A stretch of DNA of 64,000 nt from Ruania halotolerans. GTDB lineage: Bacteria; Actinomycetota; Actinomycetes; Actinomycetales; Beutenbergiaceae. Both the position numbers and the translations under genes were made by a program. Where the stretch lies: NCBI RefSeq assembly GCF_021049285.1, contig NZ_CP088017.1, positions 1,561,380-1,625,379 on the forward strand, written 5' to 3'. The notes under the pieces are model-generated. The model was not told the origin of the DNA. It saw nothing but the letters and a program-made list of their open reading frames with translations, and made no database searches. Shown in pieces: positions 50,874 through 59,913 of this stretch (its first letter is position 1; each line of letters starts with the position of its first letter).

Positions 50874-51030
50874 GACAGCCAGCCTATGAAAAGGCACGCC
50901 CAGGCGTCCGTGCCGGAGGTCACGACTCCTACCCATGACTGGTGGCACGGGCGGTGAGCGGATTGGCCGCCACCCGTCGGCCCCGCCCGCGCACGCCGAC
51001 GTGTGACCGGCCACGGCATAGGCTGGACTC

Positions 51031-51675
51031 GTGGCGGATCCAGTGCGCGTGCTCATCGTGGACGATCACGAGATCGTCCGCCGCGGCATCGCCGGGGTGA
51101 TCGACACCGCTGCCGACCTGACCGTGGTGGCCGAGGCCGCATCCGTCGCTGAAGCACGCCGCCGCGGCGCGCTCACCCGCCCCGATCTGCTCCTGGTGGA
51201 CCTGCAGCTCCCGGACGGCACCGGCCTGGACGTCATCCGCGCGATACGCGCCGAGGTGCCGCAAGTCCGTGCCGTGGTCCTGACCTCGTTCGGCGACGAG
51301 GATGCCCGCGCAGCCGCGCTCGAGTCCGGCGCGCACGCTTTCGTGCTCAAGACGGTGCGCGGTACCGAGATCGTCGAGGTCGTCCGCGCCGTGGCGGCCG
51401 GCCGCACCCTGCTGCGCGAGGGCCTCGCCCGGCCCGTTGGCAGCGAGGACGACCCCACGGCCGCGTTGACCCCCACCGAACGGCGCATTGTCGCTCTCAT
51501 CGGGGACGGTCTTTCGAACCGGGAAATCGCCGAATCTCTCGGCGTGGCCGAGAAGACCGTGAAGAACCACGTGACGTCGCTGTTGGCGAAGATGGGACTG
51601 CAACGCCGCACGCAGGTGGCCGCCTGGGTGGCCGGTCACCGTGGCGGCCGGTGGCGATCGGCCCCGACCCACTGA
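51031..51675 (+). CDS. Orphan response regulator, NarL/LuxR family (DosR/DevR-like)
   Basis: A 214-residue regulator with receiver residues D11/D12, phosphoacceptor D57 (LLLVDLQLPDG), Thr in VVLTSFGDEDA and Lys109 or so in FVLKTVRG, and a C-terminal LuxR HTH (LTPTERRIVALIGDGLSNREIAESLGVAEKTVKNHVTSLLAKMGLQRRTQVAAW). The KTVKNHVTSLLAKMGLQRRTQ segment and the VLIVDDHEIVRRG start closely resemble DosR/DevR of mycobacteria. The GTG start is used. There is no histidine kinase next to it; transcribed alone between a CPBP protease and an M20 peptidase. Confidence 0.9.
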   Translation: MADPVRVLIVDDHEIVRRGIAGVIDTAADLTVVAEAASVAEARRRGALTRPDLLLVDLQLPDGTGLDVIRAIRAEVPQVRAVVLTSFGDEDARAAALESGAHAFVLKTVRGTEIVEVVRAVAAGRTLLREGLARPVGSEDDPTAALTPTERRIVALIGDGLSNREIAESLGVAEKTVKNHVTSLLAKMGLQRRTQVAAWVAGHRGGRWRSAPTH

Positions 51676-51729
51676 CGCAAGACTCCGCTGGGTAGGCTCG
51701 CAGCACACCCGAGCACAGGAGACACCCAC

Positions 51730-53091
51730 GTGACGCATGACCTCGACCAGCTGGCCACCACCGTGCACCGGCTGATGCCCCAGGCACTCGCGGACCTGAC
51801 TGAACTCGTAGCCTTTCGTTCCGTGCAGGACCCATCCGTGGAGGATCCGCAGCAGTGCCGCCTTGCCGCCGAGTGGGTCCGTGACCATCTCATCGCCCTC
51901 GGCCTGAGCGATACGTCGCTGGTGCGCACTCCGGACGGCAGTGACGCCGTCATCGGCCATTACGAGGGCCCGCCTGGCGCGCCGCGTGTGCTCCTCTACG
52001 CCCACTACGACGTGCAACCGGCCTCCACCACCGATGCCTGGGTCAGCGACCCGTTCACCCTGACCGAACGAGACGGGCGCTACTACGGCCGCGGCGCCGC
52101 CGACTGCAAGGGCAGCGTGGTCTCCCACCTCACCGCGCTGCGGGCGCTCGCAGCCATCGGCCAGACCGAGTACCCGGTCTCGCTCACCGTGGTGATCGAG
52201 GGATCCGAGGAACAGGGCACCGGTGGGCTGGAGCAGTACGTGGCCGCCCATCCGGACGAGTTTGAGGCGGACGTGATCCTCATCCAGGACACCGGCAATG
52301 TCGTGGTCGGCCAGCCCACCCTGACCGTCGCGCTGCGCGGTGTCGCGGACGTGGTGGTGCGAGTGGAGTCCCTCGCCGGTGAGCTGCACTCCGGGGCGTT
52401 CGGTGGCGCAGCGCCCGATGCGCTTGCGGCATTGGTCTCCATGCTCGCCACGCTGCGCGATGGAGAGGGCAACACCACGATCGAGGGTCTCGCCGCCGAC
52501 GGCGTGTGGCCCGGAACGGCCTACGACGAGGCCACGTTCCGTACCGACGCAGGCATCCGCGATGGCGTGGCCGTGCTGGGCTCAGGCGCTGTGGCGGACA
52601 TGGTCTGGGCACGCCCCGCCGTCACCATCCTCGGCATTGACGCCCCTCCCGTGGCGGGTTCGGTCGCGGCCATCCAGCCGACGGCGGCCGCTCGCCTGAA
52701 CCTGCGGGTGCCCCCGGGCGTTGATGCCGGTGAGGCGGCCGATCTGCTCATGGCACAGCTGCGCCGGGTGGCGCCCTGGGGGGTGCGGGTGAGCACCGAA
52801 CTGCAGGGACTGGGGTCCCCATTCGGCGCACGCACGGACACCCGCGAGTTCGAGACGCTGCGGTCCGCCCTTGCCGAGGCGTTCGGGCGCCCTGTTATCA
52901 CCGCTGGTCAAGGCGGATCCATTCCCTTGACGGCGGCCCTCGCCACCGCACATCCCGACGCTTCGATCGTGATGCTCGGCCTGAGCGACCCGGCCAGTCA
53001 GATGCATGCCCCGAATGAGAGTGTGCACCCGGGCGACCTCGAGCGCACGGCCGTCGGGGTCGCGACCTTCCTATGCCGCCTCGGCGGTTGA
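51730..53091 (+). CDS. M20-family dipeptidase (zinc metallopeptidase)
   Basis: A 453-residue cytoplasmic dipeptidase of the M20/M28 fold. The zinc/catalytic residues are in VLLYAHYDVQPAST (H92 and D94), RGAADCKGSVVSHL (bridging Asp) and VVIEGSEEQGTGGLEQYV (catalytic Glu), and the lid domain starts about residue 210 (LTVALRGVADVVVRVES LAGELHSG). The substrate (dipeptide or N-acyl amino acid) is uncertain. GTG start behind CACAGGAGACACCC. It converges on the LacI gene at 53097. Confidence 0.93.
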   Translation: MTHDLDQLATTVHRLMPQALADLTELVAFRSVQDPSVEDPQQCRLAAEWVRDHLIALGLSDTSLVRTPDGSDAVIGHYEGPPGAPRVLLYAHYDVQPASTTDAWVSDPFTLTERDGRYYGRGAADCKGSVVSHLTALRALAAIGQTEYPVSLTVVIEGSEEQGTGGLEQYVAAHPDEFEADVILIQDTGNVVVGQPTLTVALRGVADVVVRVESLAGELHSGAFGGAAPDALAALVSMLATLRDGEGNTTIEGLAADGVWPGTAYDEATFRTDAGIRDGVAVLGSGAVADMVWARPAVTILGIDAPPVAGSVAAIQPTAAARLNLRVPPGVDAGEAADLLMAQLRRVAPWGVRVSTELQGLGSPFGARTDTREFETLRSALAEAFGRPVITAGQGGSIPLTAALATAHPDASIVMLGLSDPASQMHAPNESVHPGDLERTAVGVATFLCRLGG

Positions 53092-53096
53092 GGGCC

Positions 53097-54119
53097 TCAG
53101 GCTGACTCGGGCGGAGGACCAGTGCTCTCCCGCACCACCAGCTCAGTGGCAAGGTCCACCCGCAGCGCCGACGGCTGCTCTCCACGGGAGAGGGTGAGCA
53201 CCATCTGTGTGGCTGTGGCGGCCATCTGCCGCAGCGGCTGGTGCACTGTGGTGAGGGTGGGGGAGTACCAGGACGCGATCGGTAGATCGTCGTATCCCAC
53301 CACGGAGAGATCTTCGGGCACGCGCAGGCCGAGCTCCCGCGCGGCCCGCAGGACGCCGACGGCCTGCATATCCGAGCCGGCGAAGATCGCGGTAGGCCGG
53401 TCCTCGCGGCTGAGCAGATCGCGCGCGTGGTCCTCGCCGCGCCAGATGTAGAAGTCGCCCCACCGCACGAGAGCCGGGTCGTAGGCGATTCCGGCTTGGT
53501 CCAGGGCGCTGCGGTAACCGTCCACTCGTGCACGTGAGCACAGGACGTCCGGCTGCCCGGAGATGACGGCGATCCGGCGATGGCCGAGGCCGATGAGGTG
53601 CTTCGTGGCGGCCAGGCCGCCATCCCAGTTCGTCGAGCCGACGGCTGGCACACCCGGGCGAGGTTCGCCATCGGTGTCCACCACCACCGAGGGGATCTGA
53701 CGTGATTCGAGCTGATCGTGTTGGGCATCGGTGAGCCGCGCGAGCACGAGGATCACCCCGAGCGGGCGGCGCGCGAGCACGTTGTCCAGCCAGTCCTGAG
53801 CGGGCCGATGCCGCCCGCCCAGTTCGGAAAGCACCATGCCGGCCCCGGCGGCCCCGGCGGTCTCCTCCACGGCGCGGATGATCTCCATCGACCATTCGTT
53901 CGTGATCTCGTGGAAGACCAGGTCGATCATCGGCGGACCGGAGCGGACCGGCCCGCGGTTACGTCGACGGTATCCGTGTTTGGCGACGATCTCCTCGACG
54001 CGCGCTCGCGTCGCGGCCGCGACGTCGCTGCGCCCGTTGAGCACCTTGGAGACAGTCGGCACAGAGACGCCCGCTTCCGCCGCAATCGACGAGATCGTCG
54101 AGGTCTCCTGCTCTGACAT
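53097..54119 (-). CDS. LacI-family transcriptional regulator of the GH3/ABC locus
   Basis: A 340-residue LacI/GalR-family repressor with the N-terminal HTH ISSIAAEAGVSVPTVSKVLNGRSDVAAATRARVEEIVAKHGYRRR (about 9-53), followed by the effector domain with NWDGGLAATKHLIGLGHRRIAVISG and FAGSDMQAVGVLRAARELGLRVPEDLSVVGYDDLPIASWYSPTLTTVHQP. ATG 54119 is favoured over longer in-frame starts because it begins at the conserved HTH. It is divergent from the SBP/permease/GH3 operon and probably binds the ACTATCG...CGATAGT repeat at 54318-54341; the inducer is unknown. Confidence 0.93.
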   Translation of the reverse strand: MSEQETSTISSIAAEAGVSVPTVSKVLNGRSDVAAATRARVEEIVAKHGYRRRNRGPVRSGPPMIDLVFHEITNEWSMEIIRAVEETAGAAGAGMVLSELGGRHRPAQDWLDNVLARRPLGVILVLARLTDAQHDQLESRQIPSVVVDTDGEPRPGVPAVGSTNWDGGLAATKHLIGLGHRRIAVISGQPDVLCSRARVDGYRSALDQAGIAYDPALVRWGDFYIWRGEDHARDLLSREDRPTAIFAGSDMQAVGVLRAARELGLRVPEDLSVVGYDDLPIASWYSPTLTTVHQPLRQMAATATQMVLTLSRGEQPSALRVDLATELVVRESTGPPPESA

Positions 54120-54282
54120 GGCCACCTTCCCGTTCGCAACTATCGGAGCGACGCTACCACGGCGGTCGGGACCAGTGCGTGAAGGGTGAGAGTGCGAGTT
54201 GTGCCTCGCCTTCGTCGAGGGTGCCCTATGTGCGCGCGAATCGGCGCGTAGACGGGTCGATCTGAGCGTCCACATCCCCTGC

Positions 54283-54311
54283 TTGACGGGCGCGGCCCCA
54301 TCGCCTAATCT
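54283..54311 (+). promoter_or_regulatory. Predicted sigma70-type promoter of the GH3/ABC operon
   Basis: TTGACG (54283-54288), 17-base spacer, TAATCT (54306-54311). The predicted start point is about 54318, at the left arm of the inverted repeat. Confidence 0.55.
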
Positions 54312-54317
54312 CACCGT

Positions 54318-54341
54318 ACTATCGTTCCATAGTCCGATAGT
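54318..54341. promoter_or_regulatory. Candidate operator covering the transcription start
   Basis: ACTATCG (54318-54324) and CGATAGT (54335-54341) are inverted arms separated by 10 bases; another ATAGT lies at 54329-54333. The location, just after the -10 box and 200 bases upstream of the divergent repressor's start, fits a LacI-type site. The repeat is visible; binding is inferred. Confidence 0.55.
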
Positions 54342-54379
54342 TGCGAACTGATGGTCCGCGAAGACGAAGGAGTCTGATG

Positions 54380-55747
54380 ATGCGTGATATCGACACTCGA
54401 GGCCGAACTAGCGGTAGCGCCTTCGGCGGCTTTCCGGCGATGAACAGCACGGCGTCCCGCCGCAGTTTCCTGGGCTTCTCCGGCGCATCGGCTCTCGCAC
54501 TGGGGCTTGCTGCCTGTGAGGGCGGAACCCAGCCGGGTGAGAATCCCGACGGCGCCGGCTCGGCGAACGTATGGATCCTCACCGGAGGTATGTGGCCAGT
54601 GATCAGTGATTCGGTGAGCCGCTGGAACGAGGCCCATCCGGATCAGGAGATCTCCGTCGAAGAGTTCGAGAACGACGCCTACAAGGAGCGAATCCGCACG
54701 GCGGTAGGTGCGGGGCAGGCGCCTACTCTGGTGCTGAGCTGGGGCGGTGGCACCCTCGCGGACTATGCCAACAACGACCAGATCATCGATCTGTCCGGCT
54801 CCACCGGCGACCTCGAGGAACGGCTCCTCCCGTCAGTCGCGCAGAACGGTCAGGTGGACGGCACCACCTACGCCGTTCCGGTCAACGACGTGCAGCCAGT
54901 AGTCCTGTTCTACAACCGCGACATTTTCGATGAGCACGGACTCGAGGTGCCCACCACCTATGAGGAGATGCTCTCGGTCAGCGCGGAACTCCAGGACAAC
55001 GATGTGCTGCCGTTCGCCCTGGCAGGCGCCAGCGTCTGGCCCGAACTCAAGTGGATTCAGTACCTGACGGACCGCATCGGCGGTCCGGAGGCCTTCCAAG
55101 CCGTTCTCGATGGTGAACCTGATGCGTGGTCTCACCCAGCGTTCTTGGAGGCGACCACCCGCATCCAGGAGCTGGTCGAAACGGGGGCGTTCGGCGACAA
55201 CTATGCGTCTGTCGCTGCGGACCAGAACGCCGACATTGCGCTCGTGCACACAGGCCGGGCAGCCATGCTCCTGTGGCTCAGTTCGGCCTACGCCACCTTC
55301 CGCAGTGACGCAGCCGAGTTCACCGAGTCGGCTCTCGGCTGGACACAGTTCCCGTCGGTCGAGGGCGGTGCGGGAGACCCGGCCAACATCGTGGGGAATC
55401 CGGCCAACGTGTTCTCCGTCTCTTCCGCCGCCTCCGACGAGGAACAAGAAGCCGCCCTTGGCTGGATCAGCGAGCAGCTCTACGACGACACCCAGATCGA
55501 GGAGATGATCGCCGCGGGTGCGGTGCCACCGGTCCAGGGGATCGCCGACCAGTTGGCTGAAAGCGAGAACGGCGACTTCCTGACCTTCTCCTACGACTTA
55601 GCCAGCGAAGCACCGCACTTTCAGCTCTCCTGGGACCAGGCGTTGCCCCCGGGTCCTGCACAGGAGTTGCTGACCAACCTGAGTCAGCTGTTCCTCATGC
55701 AGATCACACCCGAGGAGTTCGTCGACAACATGAACGCCACGCTCTGA
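54380..55747 (+). CDS. Extracellular solute-binding lipoprotein (sugar ABC importer)
   Basis: A 455-residue family 1 binding protein. The ATG at 54380 has GAAGGAG seven bases upstream. The export signal is RRSFLGFSGASALALGLAAC with twin arginines (27-28) and lipobox cysteine 46, so Tat export and lipidation are likely; the 20 residues before it are unusual, and ATG 54440 would give a standard signal. The mature part has VWILTGGMWPVISDSVSRWNEAHPDQEISVEEFEND and YAVPVNDVQPVVLFYNRDIFDEHGLEVPTTYEEM. First gene of the operon with two permeases and GH3. Confidence 0.93.
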   Translation: MRDIDTRGRTSGSAFGGFPAMNSTASRRSFLGFSGASALALGLAACEGGTQPGENPDGAGSANVWILTGGMWPVISDSVSRWNEAHPDQEISVEEFENDAYKERIRTAVGAGQAPTLVLSWGGGTLADYANNDQIIDLSGSTGDLEERLLPSVAQNGQVDGTTYAVPVNDVQPVVLFYNRDIFDEHGLEVPTTYEEMLSVSAELQDNDVLPFALAGASVWPELKWIQYLTDRIGGPEAFQAVLDGEPDAWSHPAFLEATTRIQELVETGAFGDNYASVAADQNADIALVHTGRAAMLLWLSSAYATFRSDAAEFTESALGWTQFPSVEGGAGDPANIVGNPANVFSVSSAASDEEQEAALGWISEQLYDDTQIEEMIAAGAVPPVQGIADQLAESENGDFLTFSYDLASEAPHFQLSWDQALPPGPAQELLTNLSQLFLMQITPEEFVDNMNATL

Positions 55748-55748
55748 G

Positions 55749-56690
55749 ATGGCGCTGTCGACTGACCAGCCGGACATCGGCACTCGGACCACCGCGCAGC
55801 GGACCAACTCCTCAGGTAGCGGTCGCGGGGGACCCTCCTTCCTGATGGCGGTGCCGGCGCTCGCATTCTTCGCCGCGTTCGCGTTGATACCCCTGGGCGG
55901 GGTGGTCGTGCTCTCGTTCATGGAGTGGGACGGACTGTCCTCGCCGCAGTGGGCGGGGCTGGCGAAGTGGGAGCAGACTCTCGCGGACCCGGTGACCCGG
56001 CACGCCATGTGGCTCACGTTCGTCTTCACCGCCGTGTCGTACGTGTTCCAGGCGCCGGTGGCGTTGCTCCTCGGCGTTTTCATGGCGGGCCGCCAGCGGT
56101 ATCGCGCATTCCTTTCGGTGCTGTACTTCCTGCCTTTGGTGTTCTCCGCCGCGGCCGTCGGCATCACGTTCCAATCGCTGCTCGATCCGAACTTCGGGCT
56201 CTCCCGAGCGTTCAACTCGGAGTTCCTGGGGCAGAACTGGCTTGGTGACCCGGACCTGGCGCTTTTCGTCGTCGTCTTCGTCGTGGCGTGGTGTTTCGTG
56301 CCGCTGCACTCGCTCCTCTACCAGGCTGGTGTGCGACAGATCCCTGAGTCGTTGTATGAGGCGGCCACGATTGACGGGGCCGGACGCCTGGCTCGGTTCG
56401 TCAACATCACGCTGCCGCAACTTCGGTACACGATCATCACCTCATCGACATTGATGCTGGTGGGTTCCCTCACCTACTTCGACCTGATCTTCGTGCTCAC
56501 CGGAGGCGGGCCCGGGGGAGCTACGCGCATCCTTCCGCTCGATATGTACCTCACCGGATTCCGCAGTTACGACATGGGGCAGGCGAGTGCGATCGCCGTG
56601 ATCCTGGTCGCGGTAGGGCTGGCACTCGGTCTCGCCCTGAACCGGCTCTCGGGCGCCAGCAAGATGGAAAGTCAGCAGGCGGGCCTGTGA
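55749..56690 (+). CDS. Carbohydrate ABC importer permease (MalF type)
   Basis: A 313-residue inner-membrane permease. Its first helix is about residues 31-52 (SFLMAVPALAFFAAFALIPLGGVVVLSF), and the EAA loop is SLYEAATIDGAGRLARFVNITLPQL near 200-225. About six membrane helices. It partners with the 56690 permease and the 54380 binding protein. It begins one base after the binding-protein stop; its stop overlaps the next start. Confidence 0.93.
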   Translation: MALSTDQPDIGTRTTAQRTNSSGSGRGGPSFLMAVPALAFFAAFALIPLGGVVVLSFMEWDGLSSPQWAGLAKWEQTLADPVTRHAMWLTFVFTAVSYVFQAPVALLLGVFMAGRQRYRAFLSVLYFLPLVFSAAAVGITFQSLLDPNFGLSRAFNSEFLGQNWLGDPDLALFVVVFVVAWCFVPLHSLLYQAGVRQIPESLYEAATIDGAGRLARFVNITLPQLRYTIITSSTLMLVGSLTYFDLIFVLTGGGPGGATRILPLDMYLTGFRSYDMGQASAIAVILVAVGLALGLALNRLSGASKMESQQAGL

Positions 56691-57511
56691 TGCGATATCA
56701 ACGGCCGAATGTGGTGGGCGGTCTGGCTGGATGGCTATGGCTGCTCGTGATCATCGTCCCGATCTACTACATCGTCGTGACGAGCCTGCGGCCCCAGGCG
56801 GACTACTACGACGAGAACCCGCTCTCGATCCCGGGTAACCCGACTCTCGATGCCTACCAACTGGTGCTCGAGAACGAGTTCGTGCGATACCTGACCAACA
56901 GTGTGCTGGTCACGGTCGCTGCGGTGGCCGTCATCCTCGCGGTGTCGTTGATGGCGTCCTATTACGTGGTGCGTTCCACCAGCCGGCTGGCGAAGCGGAC
57001 GCTCGAGCTGATTTTGCTCGGTATCGCGATTCCCCTGCAGGCGACGATCATTCCCGTCTACTACCTGATTGTGCAGATCGGCCTGTATGACACCTTGTGG
57101 GCCCTGATATTGCCGAGCATCGCATTCGGTATCCCGATCAGCGTGCTGATCATTACGAACTTCGTCCGAGACATCCCGGGTGAGCTGTTCGAATCGATGC
57201 GCGTTGACGGCGCCAGTGAGTGGCGGATCCTTCCCACGCTGGTGCTACCACTTTCTCGCCCGGCATTGATGACTGTCGGCATCTACCAGGCACTCCAGGT
57301 ATGGAACGGCTTCCTCTTCCCGCTGGTACTGACGCAAAGCGCGGGGGTGCGCGTGCTGCCCCTCTCCCTGTGGTCCTACCAGGGCGAGTTCTCCACGAAC
57401 GTCCCGGCTGTGCTTGCTGCTGTCACGCTCTCCGTCCTGCCCATCCTGGCGGCCTACGTCGTGGGCCGTCGCCAACTGGTCAGCGGCCTGACTGCTGGCT
57501 TTGGCAAGTAG
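56690..57511 (+). CDS. Carbohydrate ABC importer permease (MalG type)
   Basis: A 273-residue inner-membrane permease with six predicted helices, first about residues 14-34 (GWLWLLVIIVPIYYIVVTSLR), and an EAA-like loop ELFESMRVDGASEWRILPTLVLPL near 165-188. The ATG at 56690 overlaps the stop of the previous gene by one base; a GTG one codon earlier would also couple them. With the MalF-type partner it forms the import channel; the ATPase is not encoded here. Confidence 0.93.
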   Translation: MRYQRPNVVGGLAGWLWLLVIIVPIYYIVVTSLRPQADYYDENPLSIPGNPTLDAYQLVLENEFVRYLTNSVLVTVAAVAVILAVSLMASYYVVRSTSRLAKRTLELILLGIAIPLQATIIPVYYLIVQIGLYDTLWALILPSIAFGIPISVLIITNFVRDIPGELFESMRVDGASEWRILPTLVLPLSRPALMTVGIYQALQVWNGFLFPLVLTQSAGVRVLPLSLWSYQGEFSTNVPAVLAAVTLSVLPILAAYVVGRRQLVSGLTAGFGK

Positions 57512-57591
57512 CTGCCCCACCTCTGCCACACCAACCCAACCACCGAACCGGGCCGATCCCCTCGATCGCGGTTCCACACCAAAGGAGTCCG

Positions 57592-59913
57592 ATGACGCTG
57601 CATGCCGACGCCGCTACCCAGGAGATCTGGCGGGACACCTCGGCCTCCGTCACCGACCGGGTGGACGGGTTGATCGCCGCGCTCACCCTGGAGGAGAAGA
57701 CCGCCCAGCTCGTGGGGTTGTGGGTGGGCGCGAACGCCGAGACCGGTGACGTGGCTCCGCAGCAGTCCGAGATGGCCGGTGATCCGGTGGTCTGGGCCCA
57801 GGCGATCAGGCACGGACTGGGCCAGCTCACCCGTCCGTTCGGCACGGTGCCGGTGGACCCCGAGGGCGGCGCCCGGGCGCTGGCTGCCTCACAACGCGAC
57901 ATCATGGCCACCAGCCGATTCGCCATTCCTGCGCAGGTACACGAGGAGTGCCTGGCCGGGTTCGCCGCCTGGCGCGCCACCGCCTATCCGGTGCCGCCGA
58001 GCTGGGGCGCCACCTTCAACCCGGACCTGGTGGCACAGATGGCCGCGAAGATCGGTGCCACGATGCGCGCCGCCGGGATCCATCAGGGCCTCGCCCCGGT
58101 GCTGGACGTCACCCGCGACTACCGCTGGGGGCGCACCGAGGAGACTATTGCCGAGGACCCCTATCTCGTGGCCGCCATTGGCGCGGCCTACGTCCGCGGC
58201 CTGGAGTCCTCTGGTGTGGTGGCCACCCTCAAGCACTTCCCCGGCTATTCAGCCTCCCGTGCCGGTCGCAACCTGGCGCCGGTCTCGATGGGCCCGCGCG
58301 AGCTGGCCGATGTGATCCTGCCGCCGTTCGAGGCGGCACTGCGCCATGGCGGCGCACGATCGGTGATGCACTCCTACACCGAGATCGACGGCGTGCCCAC
58401 TGCTGCCGACGAACACCTCCTCACCGAGCTGCTGCGCAAGCGGTGGGGCTTCACCGGCACCGTGGTGGCCGACTACTTCGGCGTCCGGTTCCTGCACGCC
58501 CTCCATGGGGTGGCGGGCAGTCTTGGTGAGGCGGCGGGACTTGCGCTCGCCGCGGGGGTCGACATCGAACTCCCCTCCGGCGACGCCTACCTGAAGCCAC
58601 TGATCGACGCCGTCCGGGCCGGAGACGTCCCGGAGTCCCTGCTGGACCGCGCGCTGGCTCGGGTACTCACGCAGAAGGTCGAACTCGGTCTGCTCGATCC
58701 CGGCTACGTCCCCGAACCGGCCGGCCCGGTGGTGTTCGACGATGCCGAGGGGCGCGAACTGGCCCTGCGCCTCGCCCGGGAGGCGGTGGTGCTGGTGGCC
58801 AATGACGGCGTTCTGCCGTTGGCCGCAGACCGTCGCGTGGCGGTGGTGGGGCCCCTGGCCGACGATCCGTACGCCATGCTCGGCTGCTACTCCTTCCCTG
58901 CCCACGTGGGAGTGCGCCATCCCGACCACGAGCTCGGCATCGACATCCCGACGGTGCAGGCGGCGCTGGCCGCGTGCACCGACGTGGTGCACGCCCGCGG
59001 CGTGGACGTGACCGACCCGGACACCACCGGGATCGCCGAGGCTGTGGCGGCGGCCGAAGGCGCCGAGGTGTGCATCGCCGTGGTGGGTGACCGCTCCGGC
59101 CTGTTTGGGCGCGGAACCTCCGGAGAGGGATGCGATGCACCCGATCTGGCCCTGCCGGGCAAGCAACACGACCTCCTGGAGGCCCTGCTCGCCACGGATA
59201 CCCCTGTCGTCATCGTCGTCCTGAGCGGACGCCCCTACGCACTCGGCGCTCTCGCGGAACGGGCGAGCGCCGTCGTGCAGGCCTTCTTCCCCGGGCAGCG
59301 CGGCGGCGACGCGATCGCCGAGATCCTCACCGGGGAGACGGAACCGTCCGGCCGGCTCCCGCTCGGAATTCCTCGCGATCCCGGCAGCCAGCCCGGCACC
59401 TACCTGACCGCGCCGCTCGGGCAGGCCTCGGGGGTCTCGAACCTGGACCCCACCCCCGCTTTCGCCTTCGGTCACGGCCTGAGCTACACCACCTTCGATT
59501 GGACCGACGCCCGGATCGTCTCCGACGGTGATTGGGCCAGCGACGGAGCTGCCTCGCTCGCGGTGACCGTGCGCAATACCGGTGACCGGCCCGGTACGGA
59601 GATCGTCCAGCTCTACCTGCACGATCCGGTCGCTCAGGTCACCCGGCCGGTGATCCGACTCATCGGCTTCGCCCGGGTGCCGCTCGAGCCCGGGGAGTCC
59701 GCCGCTGTGCGCTTCGACGTCCCGGCCGATCTCACCAGCTTCACCGGCCGGGATCTGCAGCGCATCGTCGAACCAGGCCGGATGCAGCTCCGCCTGGCCC
59801 GCTCCTCAGCCGACATCCACGCGGCACTCGATCTTGACCTCGTCGGACCTGCGCGCATCGTCGGCCATGACCGGGCGCATTTCTCGACTGCTCATGTGGA
59901 GGTGAGCAGATGA
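57592..59913 (+). CDS. Glycoside hydrolase family 3 protein (beta-glucosidase/beta-xylosidase type)
   Basis: A 773-residue GH3 enzyme with no signal peptide, so it should cleave imported oligosaccharides in the cytoplasm. It has the GH3 N-terminal domain (about 20-340) with catalytic nucleophile D294 in GTVVADYFGVRF, KHFPG and RWGRTEETIAEDPYL (catalytic motif of the barrel), the GH3 C-terminal alpha/beta domain (about 370-610, VVVLSGRPYALGALAE) and a fibronectin III-like domain at about 660-740. The bond specificity is not readable. ATG 57592 has AAAGGAG at 4 bases. It lies between the two ABC permease sets. Confidence 0.95.
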   Translation: MTLHADAATQEIWRDTSASVTDRVDGLIAALTLEEKTAQLVGLWVGANAETGDVAPQQSEMAGDPVVWAQAIRHGLGQLTRPFGTVPVDPEGGARALAASQRDIMATSRFAIPAQVHEECLAGFAAWRATAYPVPPSWGATFNPDLVAQMAAKIGATMRAAGIHQGLAPVLDVTRDYRWGRTEETIAEDPYLVAAIGAAYVRGLESSGVVATLKHFPGYSASRAGRNLAPVSMGPRELADVILPPFEAALRHGGARSVMHSYTEIDGVPTAADEHLLTELLRKRWGFTGTVVADYFGVRFLHALHGVAGSLGEAAGLALAAGVDIELPSGDAYLKPLIDAVRAGDVPESLLDRALARVLTQKVELGLLDPGYVPEPAGPVVFDDAEGRELALRLAREAVVLVANDGVLPLAADRRVAVVGPLADDPYAMLGCYSFPAHVGVRHPDHELGIDIPTVQAALAACTDVVHARGVDVTDPDTTGIAEAVAAAEGAEVCIAVVGDRSGLFGRGTSGEGCDAPDLALPGKQHDLLEALLATDTPVVIVVLSGRPYALGALAERASAVVQAFFPGQRGGDAIAEILTGETEPSGRLPLGIPRDPGSQPGTYLTAPLGQASGVSNLDPTPAFAFGHGLSYTTFDWTDARIVSDGDWASDGAASLAVTVRNTGDRPGTEIVQLYLHDPVAQVTRPVIRLIGFARVPLEPGESAAVRFDVPADLTSFTGRDLQRIVEPGRMQLRLARSSADIHAALDLDLVGPARIVGHDRAHFSTAHVEVSR

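Noticed and set aside
58249-59622. A 457-codon minus-strand frame opposite GH3
   Set aside because: Same shadow-frame behaviour; the GH3 frame has clear domains and codon bias.
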